A stretch of 39,219 nt of DNA from a gamma proteobacterium L18 (GCA_000497835.1 KI547168.1:28720-67938); one strand, 5' to 3'. Shown: positions 8,003 through 17,278, numbered from the stretch's first letter. Numbers and translations: made by a program. The notes: generated by a model not told the origin, from the sequence alone.

Positions 8003-9181
8003 CTACAGGGTATGCAGCGCCTGGATCAGGGCATCGAGTTCGGCTTCGGTGTTGTAGGCATGCACCGAGGCGCGCACCATTTCGGTAAGGCCGCGTTGGT
8101 GCATGTCCAGCCAGGTCGATGCCGGCCCCGCCACGCTGACGTTGATGCGTGTGGGGCGCTGGGCAAGGTACTGTCTGATTTCGCTGGCGCTGTGCCGCTG
8201 GTGGCTGAAGGTCACAAGGCCCGTCAGCAGCCCGCCTTGATCATGGCAGTGCACGCCGGGTACCTGCGCAAGCTCCCTGCGCAGGTAGTTGCCCAGTGTC
8301 TGGATGCGTGCCCATAGCTTGTCCACACCGCAGGCCAGCGCATAGTCCACCGCAGCCCCGAACCCCAGGGTTGCCGCCATGTTGTGTTCCCAACTCTCGA
8401 AGCGTCGCGCATCGGCACGAACCTCGTACTGTTGCGCCGTGATCAGCGATGCGGCATGCAAGTCCAGAAACGGCGGCTCCAGGCGTTGGCACAGCTCAAG
8501 GTCAACGTAGAGAAAGCCGACGCCCCGTGGCCCGCGCAGGTATTTGCGACTGGTGGCGGTCAGCATGTGGCAGCCGATGGCCTTGACGTCCAATGGTATC
8601 TGTCCCGCCGCCTGGCAAGCATCGAGCAAGAACAGCACGCCCCCCGCCCGGCACAGCGCGCCGATGGCCTGTACCGGCTGCACGGCGCCACCGTTGCTGG
8701 CAACCATCGGCAGCGACACCAGGGCCACGCCCGGCCGCTGCAGTCGTTGTTCCAGGGCCTTGAGGCACACCTGCCCATGCTCATCGTTGGGCAGTACTTC
8801 AATCGTTATGCCGCAGCGTTGCCTGAGTTGCAGATAGGGAATGTAGTTGCCGCTGTATTCGCTGACCGAGGTCAGCACCACGTCGCCGGGCTTGAAGGGC
8901 AGAGCATAAAACAGCATGTCCCAGGCCCGGGTTGCATTGTCCACCAGGGCTATTTCGCTGGCCTTGGCATTGAGCAGGCGCGCCACCGAGTGGTACACCG
9001 CCTCGTGTTCAGTCAAGGCAGCATCGGCGGCTTCGTAGCCCCCCATTTCAACCTCGCGCATCTGATGACGGTTCACCGCATCCAGCACCACGCGGGGCGC
9101 CAGTGAGGCGCCGGCGTTGTTGAGGTGAATCAGCTGTTGGCAATGCGGGGTATCGGTACGCAGTTGGTCCAGGTCGAGCAT
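8003..9181 (-). CDS. Class-V aminotransferase-fold PLP enzyme, substrate unknown
   Basis: Fold-type I PLP enzyme of the NifS/isopenicillin-N-epimerase/EgtE superfamily, 392 residues from the chosen start. Seen in sequence: LIHLNNAGASLAP at the N-terminus, the cofactor-contacting VDNATRAWDM, FLLDACQAAGQ (Asp that pairs with the PLP ring nitrogen), and TSRKYLRGPRGVGFLY with the Schiff-base Lys. The C-terminal small domain ends with RINVSVAGPASTWLDM. The ATG at 9181 (MLDLDQL) is preferred over an in-frame start 13 codons upstream because the extra residues are Pro-rich and unlike the family start. The gap to the glycosyltransferase gene upstream (9226) is only 44 nt on the same strand, so they are probably co-transcribed. 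The substrate could be an amino acid (desulfurase, lyase or epimerase) or a sugar-linked amine; nothing visible decides. Confidence 0.85.
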   Translation of the reverse strand: MLDLDQLRTDTPHCQQLIHLNNAGASLAPRVVLDAVNRHQMREVEMGGYEAADAALTEHEAVYHSVARLLNAKASEIALVDNATRAWDMLFYALPFKPGDVVLTSVSEYSGNYIPYLQLRQRCGITIEVLPNDEHGQVCLKALEQRLQRPGVALVSLPMVASNGGAVQPVQAIGALCRAGGVLFLLDACQAAGQIPLDVKAIGCHMLTATSRKYLRGPRGVGFLYVDLELCQRLEPPFLDLHAASLITAQQYEVRADARRFESWEHNMAATLGFGAAVDYALACGVDKLWARIQTLGNYLRRELAQVPGVHCHDQGGLLTGLVTFSHQRHSASEIRQYLAQRPTRINVSVAGPASTWLDMHQRGLTEMVRASVHAYNTEAELDALIQALHTL

Positions 9182-9225
9182 GGGGCCTCGGTGCAAAGGG
9201 GATGCAGGAGGCCCCACCATAGCAG

Positions 9226-10785
9226 TCAGGGCGCGCCGGTTGCCACTGCCGGCTGGGCCGGCTTGGGAATGAACGCAACGCTTTGATTGTCATGGGCGCG
9301 GAACAGCCGGGCGCCGTTGTCGGGCTGCGTCAGCACCATGTCATGGTCCTCGCCCAGGTAGCGCAGGGGCAGGGATCTGAGCGTGGGGTACTGGGCAAAG
9401 ATGATGGTGCGCGCGGGGTCCCACGCCTGGCCGGTGCGTTTGGCCAGCCAGGCCATGAAATCGGCACTGCTGCCCTCGCGGGGGTAGTCCTCGCCTTCGC
9501 CGATGTAAGTGAAGGGGGCGCCGTCATTCTGCACGTACAGCGGCAGTTTATTGTCTACCTCCAGCATCACCAGGTGCCATTGGTTCCAGGGCGCCTGCTG
9601 GCTGGCGCGCGCCTGCACGTCCTGGCCAAAGCGGATGATGCCGCCGTTGCCATTGGTCCAGGGGTAGGCAACCCCCACTATCAGGGTCATCAGCACCGCA
9701 CTGATGCCGATGCCGCGGTGCCAGCGACGGGTGCTGGCCGGTCGCGTGGCCAGGTACTGAGTCAGCCAGGCGGCGCCCAGCAACTGGGCAAAGGGCACCA
9801 GGGGCAGCACGTAGTAACTGCGTCGGCTGCCGCAAGCGGTGAAGAAGGCGAACATCAGCGCCAGCCCCAGCACCAGCCAGCGTGTGCTGGCGTCGGTGTT
9901 GCGCCAGTTGCGCACGGCCAGCCACAGGCCGATGAGCCAGCAGGGCGCCCAAGGCAGGGTGTACACCGGCAGATACACCAGGTAGGTGTAGATAGGGCCG
10001 AAGTTATCGAACGGTTTGAAAAACCGCACCACGTTTTCCCGTATGACCAAGGCCAGGCCGCTTTCGCCATAGGTGGGTTCGCCATACAGGTGCGACAACA
10101 CGAAGGGAATCATGTACACCAGGCCGGCGACTATCAGGGCGGCGACCATGCGCAGGTTCAGATGACGCTTCCAGCGGCCTTCGCCCAGCAGGTGAGGCAA
10201 CAGCATCAGGCCGGGCAGAATGAAACCGATCAGCCCCTTGAGCAGGGACGTCAGCGCCAGGATCAGGAAAAACACCAGATAGCGCGAGAAGCGCGTATCC
10301 AGCGGGCCGCGCCAATACCACCACACGGCGGCCAATACGCCGAACACGGTGAGTACATCAGCGGTAGCCACCCGCGACCACACCAGGAAATAGAAGGTGG
10401 TGGCCAGCAACCACCCGGCAATCAGCCCGGTGCCTTTGCGGAACAGTTGCTCGCCGATCAGGTACACCAGCCAAATGCTCAGCCAGGCGGCGATGACCGA
10501 GGGTAGGCGCAGGGACCAGTGGCCCAGGCCGCCAAGCAGGCTGGCGGTAGCCGTGATCAGCCAGTAGGAGGGCAGGGGCTTGTCGTAATACGGGGCGCCC
10601 TTGAGGTAGGGGTCGAAGTAGTCACCGCTTTGCAGCATTTGCAGGGCAATGTTGGCCCAGCGTGTCTCGGCGCCCCACAGCTCGCGCTGGCCCAGGCCCA
10701 GTAGCAGGGCGACGGCAGACACCCCCAGCAGCAGGATGAGCGCACCGCGCTCGGTCTTGAAGTACCGCAGGAGTGTTTCTTTCAT
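9226..10785 (-). CDS. ArnT-like GT-C glycosyltransferase (GT39/GT83 type), first paralogue
   Basis: Polytopic inner-membrane glycosyltransferase of 519 residues. It probably uses a polyprenyl-phosphate sugar donor on the periplasmic side. TM1 (about residues 14-31) is followed by the first periplasmic loop with WGAETRWANIALQM (E40) and GAPYYDKPLPSYW (D68-K69-P70). These align with PDETRY and FEKP in ArnT of this window. About 11-12 hydrophobic segments follow, then a soluble C-terminal domain with EGEDYPREGSSADFMAWLAK. The first acid of the ArnT Asp-Glu pair is replaced by Ala here, while the Glu is kept. It is followed at 44 nt by the PLP enzyme (8003-9181) and is divergent from the second paralogue (11080). 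Acceptor and sugar are unknown; lipid A, core or Ko decoration are possible. Confidence 0.87.
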   Translation of the reverse strand: MKETLLRYFKTERGALILLLGVSAVALLLGLGQRELWGAETRWANIALQMLQSGDYFDPYLKGAPYYDKPLPSYWLITATASLLGGLGHWSLRLPSVIAAWLSIWLVYLIGEQLFRKGTGLIAGWLLATTFYFLVWSRVATADVLTVFGVLAAVWWYWRGPLDTRFSRYLVFFLILALTSLLKGLIGFILPGLMLLPHLLGEGRWKRHLNLRMVAALIVAGLVYMIPFVLSHLYGEPTYGESGLALVIRENVVRFFKPFDNFGPIYTYLVYLPVYTLPWAPCWLIGLWLAVRNWRNTDASTRWLVLGLALMFAFFTACGSRRSYYVLPLVPFAQLLGAAWLTQYLATRPASTRRWHRGIGISAVLMTLIVGVAYPWTNGNGGIIRFGQDVQARASQQAPWNQWHLVMLEVDNKLPLYVQNDGAPFTYIGEGEDYPREGSSADFMAWLAKRTGQAWDPARTIIFAQYPTLRSLPLRYLGEDHDMVLTQPDNGARLFRAHDNQSVAFIPKPAQPAVATGAP

Positions 10786-10965
10786 CAGTCTATGGTCGCC
10801 GGTTTAAAGAAGTGCGGCTAAAGACTAGGTCAAGCAGCGTTGCGATTGCGTGACTGAAATGAGAAAAAACCGTTGATGGCATTTTGGATGAATATTGTTG
10901 CGGGGCGCCCTGGATTCACGTCGTTTTGACCGGCGTGGTTTCACACTGTAGCCGCTACAGACCGC

Positions 10966-11042
10966 GTCGTCTGCATCGCGGCCAAGGCCGGCTCCTGCCA
11001 GGGACGGCGTAGGAGCCGACTTTCAGTCGCGATGCAGGCGAC
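10966..11042. repeat. Full palindromic REP element in a divergent promoter region
   Basis: The left arm 10966-10998 (gtcgtctgcatcgcggccaa...) and right arm 11009-11042 (gtaggagccgactttcagtc...) are inverted copies separated by about 10 nt. This is the same family as 12542-12617 and 7911-7954. It ends only 37 nt before the chosen start codon of the glycosyltransferase at 11080. An in-frame ATG at 11032 lies inside the repeat and is unlikely to be a true start. Confidence 0.8.
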
Positions 11043-11079
11043 TACGGATTGTGTATTTCATACCATTGTGGATCTGTAC

Positions 11080-12507
11080 ATGACATCGAGACGTCCCTCC
11101 GTACTACTGTTGGTCATCACCGCGCTGCTGTTCTTCGTGGCCTTGGGCAACCATCAACTGCAAGGCTCCACAGAGCCCCGGGTGGGTGGCATCGCCATGG
11201 AAATGCATTTGTTGCACGACTGGGTCACGCCACGGCTCAACGGCGAACCTTTCCTGGAAAAGCCCCCGCTGAGCCTGTGGCTCGACAGCGCGGCCATGTC
11301 GGTGTTCGGGCCCAGTACCTGGTCGGTGCGGTTGGCCTCGGCGTTGGCGGGGTTGTGCAGCGTCATGCTGCTGTATGGTTTCTTGCGCCGTAACGCCCGC
11401 CCTGCGGTCGTGGCCGTTACCGCAGGCCTGATGCTGGCGACCACGGCAAGCTTCTGGGGCAATGTGCGCCAAGTGGGCGAGGACTCGCTGCTCAGCCTGG
11501 GTGTAAGCCTGGTGTTGCTGGCGTTCTATCAGGCCAGCCAGCGCCGCAGCCTGGGCAGCGCCCTGTTGTTCATCGCCGGTATCGCCATCGCTACCCTGAG
11601 CAAGGGTGTGCTGGGGCTGGCCCTGCCCGGGGTGGTGATCTTCGCCTGGCTGCTGGCCGAAACCGTGCAACAACGACGTGTAGACGTTGCGCGCTGGCTA
11701 TGGCCTGCCCTGATGACGCTGGTGGGGTTGTTGCCGCTGCTGGTTTGGCTTGCCTTTCTGTACCAGCAGGGCGGTGCACAGGCGCTCAAGGACGTGCTGT
11801 GGGCCAACAGCGTCGGGCGCTTCAGTGGCTCGTTCACCGAGGCCGGGCATTTCGAGCCGTTCTACTACTACCTGGGCAAACTGCCCGAGGCTTTCCTGCC
11901 GTGGAACCTGCTGGTGTACCTGGGCCTGTGGCATTTTCGCAAGCAGTGGCGAGTACAGCCGCACCTGATGTTCTTCAGCCTGTGGGTATTGGCCCAGTTC
12001 GTGTTGCTGACCGTGGCGTCGAGCAAGCGCATGGTGTACCTGATGTCGCTGGCACCGGCGGCCGCGGTGATCGGTGCCGAATACGCCATGGTGTTGATCG
12101 CCCGGCTGCAGGCGTGGCGCGGCACCATCGCCTGGCAGCGCGCGGCCGGCGCGGTGATGGGCGTGCTGGTCGTGGCCTACCTGGGTGTGGCGGTGTGGGT
12201 GGTGCCCAAGGCGGACCGGGGCGAGTCGTTCCTGCCGTTGACCGAGCAGATCCATGCGCTGCAAGCCCAGGGGCACACGGTGGCGCTGGCCATGCCCAGC
12301 GAGCGGCTGGCGGGGGCGGGGGTGTTTTACAGTCAGAGCCTGTTGCCAGCATTGCCCAGCGATGAAGCGCTGACGCATTTCCTGGCGCAGACGCCACGCA
12401 ATGTGGCGGTGATGGAGCGTACCAGCGAGCCGGGGGCCGGATTCTCGGTGGTGAGCAAAGTCGTGGTGGGGGACCGGGCGTATTACTTCCTGAGTGCTCG
12501 CGATTGA
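11080..12507 (+). CDS. ArnT-like GT-C glycosyltransferase (GT39/GT83 type), second paralogue
   Basis: Integral inner-membrane glycosyltransferase of 475 residues from the chosen ATG (MTSRRPSVLLLV). TM1 spans about residues 7-23. The first periplasmic loop has STEPRVGGIAMEM (E32) and EPFLEKPPLSLW (E60-K61-P62), at the same positions as E32 and E60-K61-P62 of ArnT here. About ten further hydrophobic segments and a short soluble tail (VFYSQSLLPALPSDEAL) follow. The 11080 start is chosen because the alternative at 11032 lies inside a REP palindrome and adds a non-hydrophobic leader. It converges on ugd with a REP between them. A polyprenyl-linked sugar donor is likely by family; the real substrate is unknown. 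Confidence 0.87.
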   Translation: MTSRRPSVLLLVITALLFFVALGNHQLQGSTEPRVGGIAMEMHLLHDWVTPRLNGEPFLEKPPLSLWLDSAAMSVFGPSTWSVRLASALAGLCSVMLLYGFLRRNARPAVVAVTAGLMLATTASFWGNVRQVGEDSLLSLGVSLVLLAFYQASQRRSLGSALLFIAGIAIATLSKGVLGLALPGVVIFAWLLAETVQQRRVDVARWLWPALMTLVGLLPLLVWLAFLYQQGGAQALKDVLWANSVGRFSGSFTEAGHFEPFYYYLGKLPEAFLPWNLLVYLGLWHFRKQWRVQPHLMFFSLWVLAQFVLLTVASSKRMVYLMSLAPAAAVIGAEYAMVLIARLQAWRGTIAWQRAAGAVMGVLVVAYLGVAVWVVPKADRGESFLPLTEQIHALQAQGHTVALAMPSERLAGAGVFYSQSLLPALPSDEALTHFLAQTPRNVAVMERTSEPGAGFSVVSKVVVGDRAYYFLSARD

Positions 12508-12541
12508 GCGGTCGCAGCGCGGTGTGTACCTAGTCGATCGT

Positions 12542-12617
12542 GTCGCCTGCATCGCGGCCAAGGCCGGCTCCTACCACGGACGGCGTAGGAGCCGACTTCA
12601 GTCGCGATACAGGCGAC
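12542..12617. repeat. Full palindromic REP element between convergent genes
   Basis: The left arm 12542-12574 (gtcgcctgcatcgcggccaa...) pairs with the inverted right arm 12585-12617 (gtaggagccgacttcagtcg...). It separates the convergent second GT-C gene (stop 12507) and ugd (stop 12637), where REP elements often protect or terminate transcripts. Confidence 0.8.
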
Positions 12618-12636
12618 GCGGTGTTGCGTCAGGCGA

Positions 12637-13998
12637 TCACTGCCACTTCTGATGTGGAATCGGCAGGTTGCACGACTCGCCGCGACCGATCGGGAAGTAG
12701 GTAATGCCTTTCTGCGCCAGGCGCTCCACGTCGTACAGGTTGCGACCGTCGAAGATCACCGGGTTGACCAGGCGTTTCTGAATCAGGTCGAAGTCCGGGG
12801 CCTTGAACTGCTGCCATTCGGTGCAGATGATCAGCGCGTCAGCACCCGCCAGGGTGGCTTCAGGTGTGCCCATCAGCATCAGGTTGGGCTGCTCGCCGTA
12901 CAGCAGTTGGGTCTGCTGCATGGCCTCAGGGTCGAAGGCACGCACCTGGGCGCCGGCTGCCCACAGCGCTTCCATCAGCTCACGGCTGGGAGCGTCGCGC
13001 ATGTCGTCGGTGTTGGGCTTGAAGGCCAGGCCCCACAGGGCAAAGGTGCGGCCCTTGAGGTCGCCCTTGAAGTAGGCTTTCACGCGTTCGAACAGCTTGT
13101 GCTTCTGGCGCTCGTTGATCGCTTCCACGGCCTGCAACAGGTCGTTGGAGCAGTTGGCGGCCTCGGCGGTGTGGATCAGCGCACGCATGTCCTTGGGGAA
13201 GCACGAGCCGCCGTAGCCGCAGCCGGCGTAGATGAAGTCGTAGCCGATGCGCGGGTCGGCGCCCATGCCCAGGCGGATGGCTTCGATGTCGGCGCCCAGG
13301 TGCTCGGCCAGCTCGGCAATCTGGTTGATGAAGCTGATCTTGGTGGCCAGCATGCAGTTGGCGGCATACTTGGTCAGCTCGGCGCTGCGCAGGTCCATGA
13401 ACAGGATGCGGTCATGGTTGCGGTTGAACGGCGCGTACAGGTCACGCATCACGTCGCGCACTTCCTGGCGCTCGCAACCGATGACGATGCGGTCGGGGCG
13501 GCGGCAGTCGCGCACCGCCGAGCCTTCCTTGAGGAACTCGGGGTTGGAGACGATATCGAACTGCAGGGTGCGACCGGCCTTGGCCAGGGCTTCGTTGATG
13601 TGCTTTTGCAGAGCGTCACCGGTGCCCACCGGCACGGTGGATTTCTCTGCGACGATCAGTGGCTCGACGCGGTGACGGGCAATGGCGTCGCCCACCGAGA
13701 ACACGTATTTGAGGTCAGCCGAACCGTCGTCGCCCGAAGGCGTGCCCACGGCGATGAACAGCACTTCGCCGTGCTCGATGGCCAGCTTCTCGTCGCTGGT
13801 GAAATGCAGGCGGCCGCTGTCCAGGTTCTCGCGCACCAGGGCCGACAGGCCAGGTTCAAAGATGGTCACATGGCCCTTGGACAGTTGGTCGACCTTGTGC
13901 TGGTCGATGTCCATGCAGATCACGTCGTGACCGACTTCTGCCAATACAGTGGCTTGCACCAGACCTACGTAACCACTACCGATAACACTGATTTTCAT
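12637..13998 (-). CDS. ugd: UDP-glucose 6-dehydrogenase
   Basis: Cytosolic NAD-dependent enzyme that oxidises UDP-glucose twice to UDP-glucuronate, the entry substrate of the Ara4N pathway. The product is 453 residues, the normal length. The N-terminal Rossmann motif is GSGYVGLV (about 7-14). Other motifs are FIAVGTPSG, the SNPEFLKEGSAV substrate loop, the hinge-helix Lys in ELTKYAAN, and the catalytic Cys266 in GYGGSCFPKD. The C-terminal UDP-binding domain has FALWGLAFKPNTDDMRDAPS. The ATG lies 10 nt after the arnF stop with an AGGATC ribosome site, so it is the last gene of the arn operon. Having its own ugd makes the cluster self-sufficient for UDP-GlcA. P. aeruginosa also carries a dehydrogenase gene at this end of its arn cluster. 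Confidence 0.96.
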   Translation of the reverse strand: MKISVIGSGYVGLVQATVLAEVGHDVICMDIDQHKVDQLSKGHVTIFEPGLSALVRENLDSGRLHFTSDEKLAIEHGEVLFIAVGTPSGDDGSADLKYVFSVGDAIARHRVEPLIVAEKSTVPVGTGDALQKHINEALAKAGRTLQFDIVSNPEFLKEGSAVRDCRRPDRIVIGCERQEVRDVMRDLYAPFNRNHDRILFMDLRSAELTKYAANCMLATKISFINQIAELAEHLGADIEAIRLGMGADPRIGYDFIYAGCGYGGSCFPKDMRALIHTAEAANCSNDLLQAVEAINERQKHKLFERVKAYFKGDLKGRTFALWGLAFKPNTDDMRDAPSRELMEALWAAGAQVRAFDPEAMQQTQLLYGEQPNLMLMGTPEATLAGADALIICTEWQQFKAPDFDLIQKRLVNPVIFDGRNLYDVERLAQKGITYFPIGRGESCNLPIPHQKWQ

Positions 13999-14008
13999 TG
14001 CGCAGATC

Positions 14009-14410
14009 CTATGACTTGTTGCCGTGTATACGTCGCGAATTGATGGTCAGCACACCGAGGACGACCAGCGTCACCCCCAGGCTTTTCAACAGCGAAAAAT
14101 GTTCATTGAAGGCCGGCAGGCTGGCTGCCAGCAGGTAGACCAGGGCGTAGCTGATGCTTAGCAGCGAATAGGCGCGGCCCAGGGGCAAGTGTTGCAAGGC
14201 GCCCAGCCAGCACAGCATCGACAGTGCGTAGGCGAAGATCGCCGCCATCACCACACCCAGCGCCAGCCATGGCACCGGTCCGTTGAGCAGGGTGTCCAGC
14301 CACTGGGCCGGCACCGGCAGGCGCGTCATGCTCCAGCGCATGCCCAGTTGTGCGCTGCTCACCAGCAGCACGCTGCCGCCGGCCAGGGCAAAACCCTGTG
14401 CGCGGCTCAT
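14009..14410 (-). CDS. arnF: Undecaprenyl-phosphate-Ara4N flippase subunit ArnF
   Basis: Small multidrug-resistance-like inner-membrane protein of 133 residues with four hydrophobic helices. With ArnE it is thought to flip undecaprenyl-phosphate-Ara4N to the periplasmic face. The ATG at 14410 ([12 protein letters not shown]) overlaps the arnE stop as ATGA. The longer upstream reading frame has an Arg/Gly/Ala-rich non-hydrophobic sequence and is the shadow of arnE. Family stretch: [21 protein letters not shown]. It is followed by ugd at 10 nt. Confidence 0.92.
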   Translation of the reverse strand: MSRAQGFALAGGSVLLVSSAQLGMRWSMTRLPVPAQWLDTLLNGPVPWLALGVVMAAIFAYALSMLCWLGALQHLPLGRAYSLLSISYALVYLLAASLPAFNEHFSLLKSLGVTLVVLGVLTINSRRIHGNKS

Positions 14411-14751
14411 GCCTGCCACCCCAGCAACAGCACGCCGGCCATCACCACGCCCACGCCCAGCCAATGGCGGGCGTCCACGTGTTCCTTGAAGACAAAGCGC
14501 GCCACCAGGGTGATCAGCACAAAATTGAGACTGAGCATGGGGTAGGCGATGCCCACTTCCAGGTGTTGCAGCACCAGCAGCCACAGCAGCAGGCCCAGGC
14601 CCAGGCACAGCAGGGCGGCCCATAGCCAGGGTGTGGCCAGCTTGGCCATGGCGCCGCCGGGGGCATCACGCCAGGACTCGACCGCGAGTTTTTGCGCGAT
14701 CTGTCCCAGGCAGGTGAGGGTGCAGGCCGCCAACAGCAGAAGGAAGATCAT
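14407..14751 (-). CDS. arnE: Undecaprenyl-phosphate-Ara4N flippase subunit ArnE
   Basis: Inner-membrane protein of 114 residues with four hydrophobic segments (for example [20 protein letters not shown] at the N-terminus and [15 protein letters not shown] at the C-terminus). It has the EamA/SMR pattern with [19 protein letters not shown]. It is the presumed partner of ArnF. It overlaps arnT upstream and arnF downstream by 4 nt each (ATGA). Confidence 0.93.
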   Translation of the reverse strand: MIFLLLLAACTLTCLGQIAQKLAVESWRDAPGGAMAKLATPWLWAALLCLGLGLLLWLLVLQHLEVGIAYPMLSLNFVLITLVARFVFKEHVDARHWLGVGVVMAGVLLLGWQA

Positions 14752-16397
14752 GGCGGCGTCTGGTCGAAAATGAAGATTTTGATGTTGCCCTGTTCGTACT
14801 GCTTGCCGTCTTTGGGCAGCAGGTCGACTTCGTGGCTCTCGTCACTGCTCTTGACCCGCATTACCACACCGACCGGGCCCTGGCTGCGTGCCTGGGTCAT
14901 CCATGCCTGCACCTGGTCGAGGTTGACCCCGCGGTCGCTGGCGTCGGCATAGCTTTGCCCGTACTTGGTCTCGCCCACGGTGTTGTAGAGGTACACCGTG
15001 GGGCGTGCCACGTGCCAGGCCAGGGCTGATGCCGCGCCCAGGTCATTGCTCAGCAAGGTGTGGGTGCTGGCCAGCTCCTGGGCATGGTCGGCAATGAAAG
15101 CGTCCGGTGTCTTGTTGAACACGATGGTGTTGGGCAGGGCGGCCGGCAGCAGCGCCACCAGCAGGCCCATGCCCACCGCTGGCGCCGCCCACAGGCGCAG
15201 GGGTCTGGCCAGCGCCAGCAGGTTGGCCACCACCACCGCGGCCAGCGCCACGATGATCAGCGTCAGGTGCTGCGGTTCATCGATGTACACCGGCTTCTTG
15301 TGCTGCAGCCAGGCAATGGCGGCCAGGCCCAACAGGCCCATGGCCAGGTTCAGCGTCGCGTTGCAGCGCAGCATCAAGGTTTTGCCTTGGGCCAGGCTGT
15401 GGCTCAGCAGGTGGCCCACCAACAGCGCCAGCGGCAGCATGCAGGGCAGGATATAGGTGGGCAGCTTGCCGCGGCTCAGGCTCAGGAACGCCAGGGGCAG
15501 CAGCAGCCACAGCAATACGAACACGACCTTCGGCTCGCCACGGGCCTGCCAGGCCTGGCGCGCAGTGGCCGGCAGCAGCAGGGCCCACGGCAGGCTGGAG
15601 GCCACCAGCAGCGGCAGGTAGAACCAGAACGGCTGCGCGTGCTGGGCATCGTCGCCAGCGAAACGGCGGATGTGTTCGTGCCAGAAGAAGAACGACCAGA
15701 AATCGGATTCCTGATGGTTGACCATCAGTGCCCACGGCGCTGAAACCAGCACGGCCACCAGCACGCCGAACAGGCCGAAACGCACCAGTTCGCCAAACCG
15801 CTTCTGCCAGATCATCCAGGGCGCCGCGATCAGCACCGGGAATACCCACGCCAGGAAGCCCTTGGTCATGAACCCCATGCCGCAGGCAAGGCCCAGCAGG
15901 CCCCAGCTGAGCAAGCGCTCGCGGGGCGTACGGCTGTCGATGGCGAACCACAGGGCCACCAGGCTGAGGTTGACCCACAGGGTGAACTGCGGGTCCAGGT
16001 TGGCGTAGCCGGCCTGGCCGGCGACCAGCCCGAAGCTCATGTACAGCACGGCGCAGATCACACTCTTGCGCTTGTCCGCCCACAGGCGGTTGGCCACCCA
16101 GTACGTCAGCAGCGCGCTCAGGCCAAGGCTGAGGGCCGAGGCCACGCGCACGCCAAACAGGTTCTGGCCGAACAGCCACTGGCCGATGGCGATCAACCAG
16201 TAGCCAGCAGCCGGTTTCTCGAAATAGCGCAGGCCCATGAAGTGCGGCGCGGCCCATTTGCCGGTCAGCAGCATCTCCTGGCTCATTTGCGCGTAGCGGG
16301 TTTCATCGGGAATCCACAGCCCGTGGAAGGGCAGTGGCAGCAGGTAGAAAAGCCCGAATGCCAGCAGCAAGACGGGCAGGGTCCAGCGTTGGCTCAT
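14748..16397 (-). CDS. arnT: Lipid A Ara4N transferase ArnT
   Basis: GT-C fold integral membrane enzyme that moves 4-amino-4-deoxy-L-arabinose from undecaprenyl phosphate to lipid A phosphates at the periplasmic side, lowering the negative charge and raising polymyxin resistance. The 549 residues match the family length. TM1 is at about 8-22, the first periplasmic loop has [15 protein letters not shown] (D31-E32) and [12 protein letters not shown] (E60-K61), a dozen hydrophobic segments follow, and there is a soluble C-terminal domain (about 430-549, with [19 protein letters not shown]). It overlaps arnD and arnE by 4 nt each. Position and motifs separate it from the two GT-C paralogues at 9226 and 11080. 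Confidence 0.96.
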   Translation of the reverse strand: MSQRWTLPVLLLAFGLFYLLPLPFHGLWIPDETRYAQMSQEMLLTGKWAAPHFMGLRYFEKPAAGYWLIAIGQWLFGQNLFGVRVASALSLGLSALLTYWVANRLWADKRKSVICAVLYMSFGLVAGQAGYANLDPQFTLWVNLSLVALWFAIDSRTPRERLLSWGLLGLACGMGFMTKGFLAWVFPVLIAAPWMIWQKRFGELVRFGLFGVLVAVLVSAPWALMVNHQESDFWSFFFWHEHIRRFAGDDAQHAQPFWFYLPLLVASSLPWALLLPATARQAWQARGEPKVVFVLLWLLLPLAFLSLSRGKLPTYILPCMLPLALLVGHLLSHSLAQGKTLMLRCNATLNLAMGLLGLAAIAWLQHKKPVYIDEPQHLTLIIVALAAVVVANLLALARPLRLWAAPAVGMGLLVALLPAALPNTIVFNKTPDAFIADHAQELASTHTLLSNDLGAASALAWHVARPTVYLYNTVGETKYGQSYADASDRGVNLDQVQAWMTQARSQGPVGVVMRVKSSDESHEVDLLPKDGKQYEQGNIKIFIFDQTPP

Positions 16398-17278
16398 GGT
16401 CGTTGAACCCCAAGCCAGCCCTCGCGCCCTTCAAGGGCGCCACGTGTCAGTTGTTCCACGGGCAGGCTGCCCGTATCGTCGGGCAGCAGGTTACCCAGCG
16501 GTTGGAACTGTATCTGTCGCTCGCGCGCTGTCGCCAGCAAGCGGCGGAAATCGTCAGCCATCAGAATCCCTTCTACCTCGGCGTGAATGGTGTAGTTGTT
16601 CAAGCCTTGCGGCTTGAAGCGTTCCAGGATGTAGTCGTTGAAACCTTGTGCGCTGACCGTCGGCCCCACCACCTCGTCAAAGGTAGGCAGGTCCACGGGT
16701 ATCTGCACGGTACCGGCCGAACCATCGGCCAGCCGTGGCTGGAACAGGTGGGTGCCACGGCAATCGCTGTTGTAGCGGAAACCGAAGTCTTCCTTGGCCT
16801 GTACCACGCGCTCGTCGGCGCGCCAGCCGGCGGCGGCGGAGCAGTCGATGCGCTGCCCGAGGATATCGTTCAGGGTTTCCACGCCCCGGCGGATCTGCTC
16901 GTGCAGTTGGGCGTCGCTCCAGCGACCGGTGTTGGCCTGCCAGCCATGGTGATCCCAGGCGTGCAGGCCCACTTCGTGACCGGCGTCGCGGGCCTGGCGC
17001 ATCAAATGCCCCAGGTCGCGACCGATCGGCTTGCCGGGCCAGGCGGTGCCGGCCAGCAAGATATCCCAGCCATACAGGCCTGCGGCGTTGGAACGCAGCA
17101 TTTTCCACAGGAATTGCGGGCGGATCAGGCGCCACAGGTGGCGCCCCATGTTGTCCGGCCCGACGCTGAAGAAAAACGTCGCTTTCACGTTGGCTTCGTC
17201 GAGCAGTTCGAGCAACCGCGGCACCCCTTCACGGGTGCCTCGGTAGGTGTCGACGTCGATGCGCAGACCTGCCTGCAT
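16394..17278 (-). CDS. arnD: 4-deoxy-4-formamido-L-arabinose-phosphoundecaprenol deformylase ArnD
   Basis: NodB-type polysaccharide-deacetylase-fold metalloenzyme that removes the formyl group from undecaprenyl-phosphate-L-Ara4FN before flipping. The product is 294 residues. The N-terminal [19 protein letters not shown] carries the catalytic and metal Asp residues, [16 protein letters not shown] is the family loop, and [13 protein letters not shown] carries the metal-binding His residues. The initiator overlaps the arnA stop by one base (TAATG), and the 3' end overlaps arnT by 4 nt. Confidence 0.96.
   Translation of the reverse strand: MQAGLRIDVDTYRGTREGVPRLLELLDEANVKATFFFSVGPDNMGRHLWRLIRPQFLWKMLRSNAAGLYGWDILLAGTAWPGKPIGRDLGHLMRQARDAGHEVGLHAWDHHGWQANTGRWSDAQLHEQIRRGVETLNDILGQRIDCSAAAGWRADERVVQAKEDFGFRYNSDCRGTHLFQPRLADGSAGTVQIPVDLPTFDEVVGPTVSAQGFNDYILERFKPQGLNNYTIHAEVEGILMADDFRRLLATARERQIQFQPLGNLLPDDTGSLPVEQLTRGALEGREGWLGVQRP

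Noticed and set aside
11032..11079. Upstream ATG at 11032 as the start of the second GT-C gene
   Set aside because: It lies inside the right arm of a REP palindrome and adds a non-hydrophobic leader absent from the family.
12652..14043. 463-residue forward ORF opposite ugd
   Set aside because: Shadow of ugd: the reverse frame has all UDP-glucose dehydrogenase motifs, while the forward one has none.
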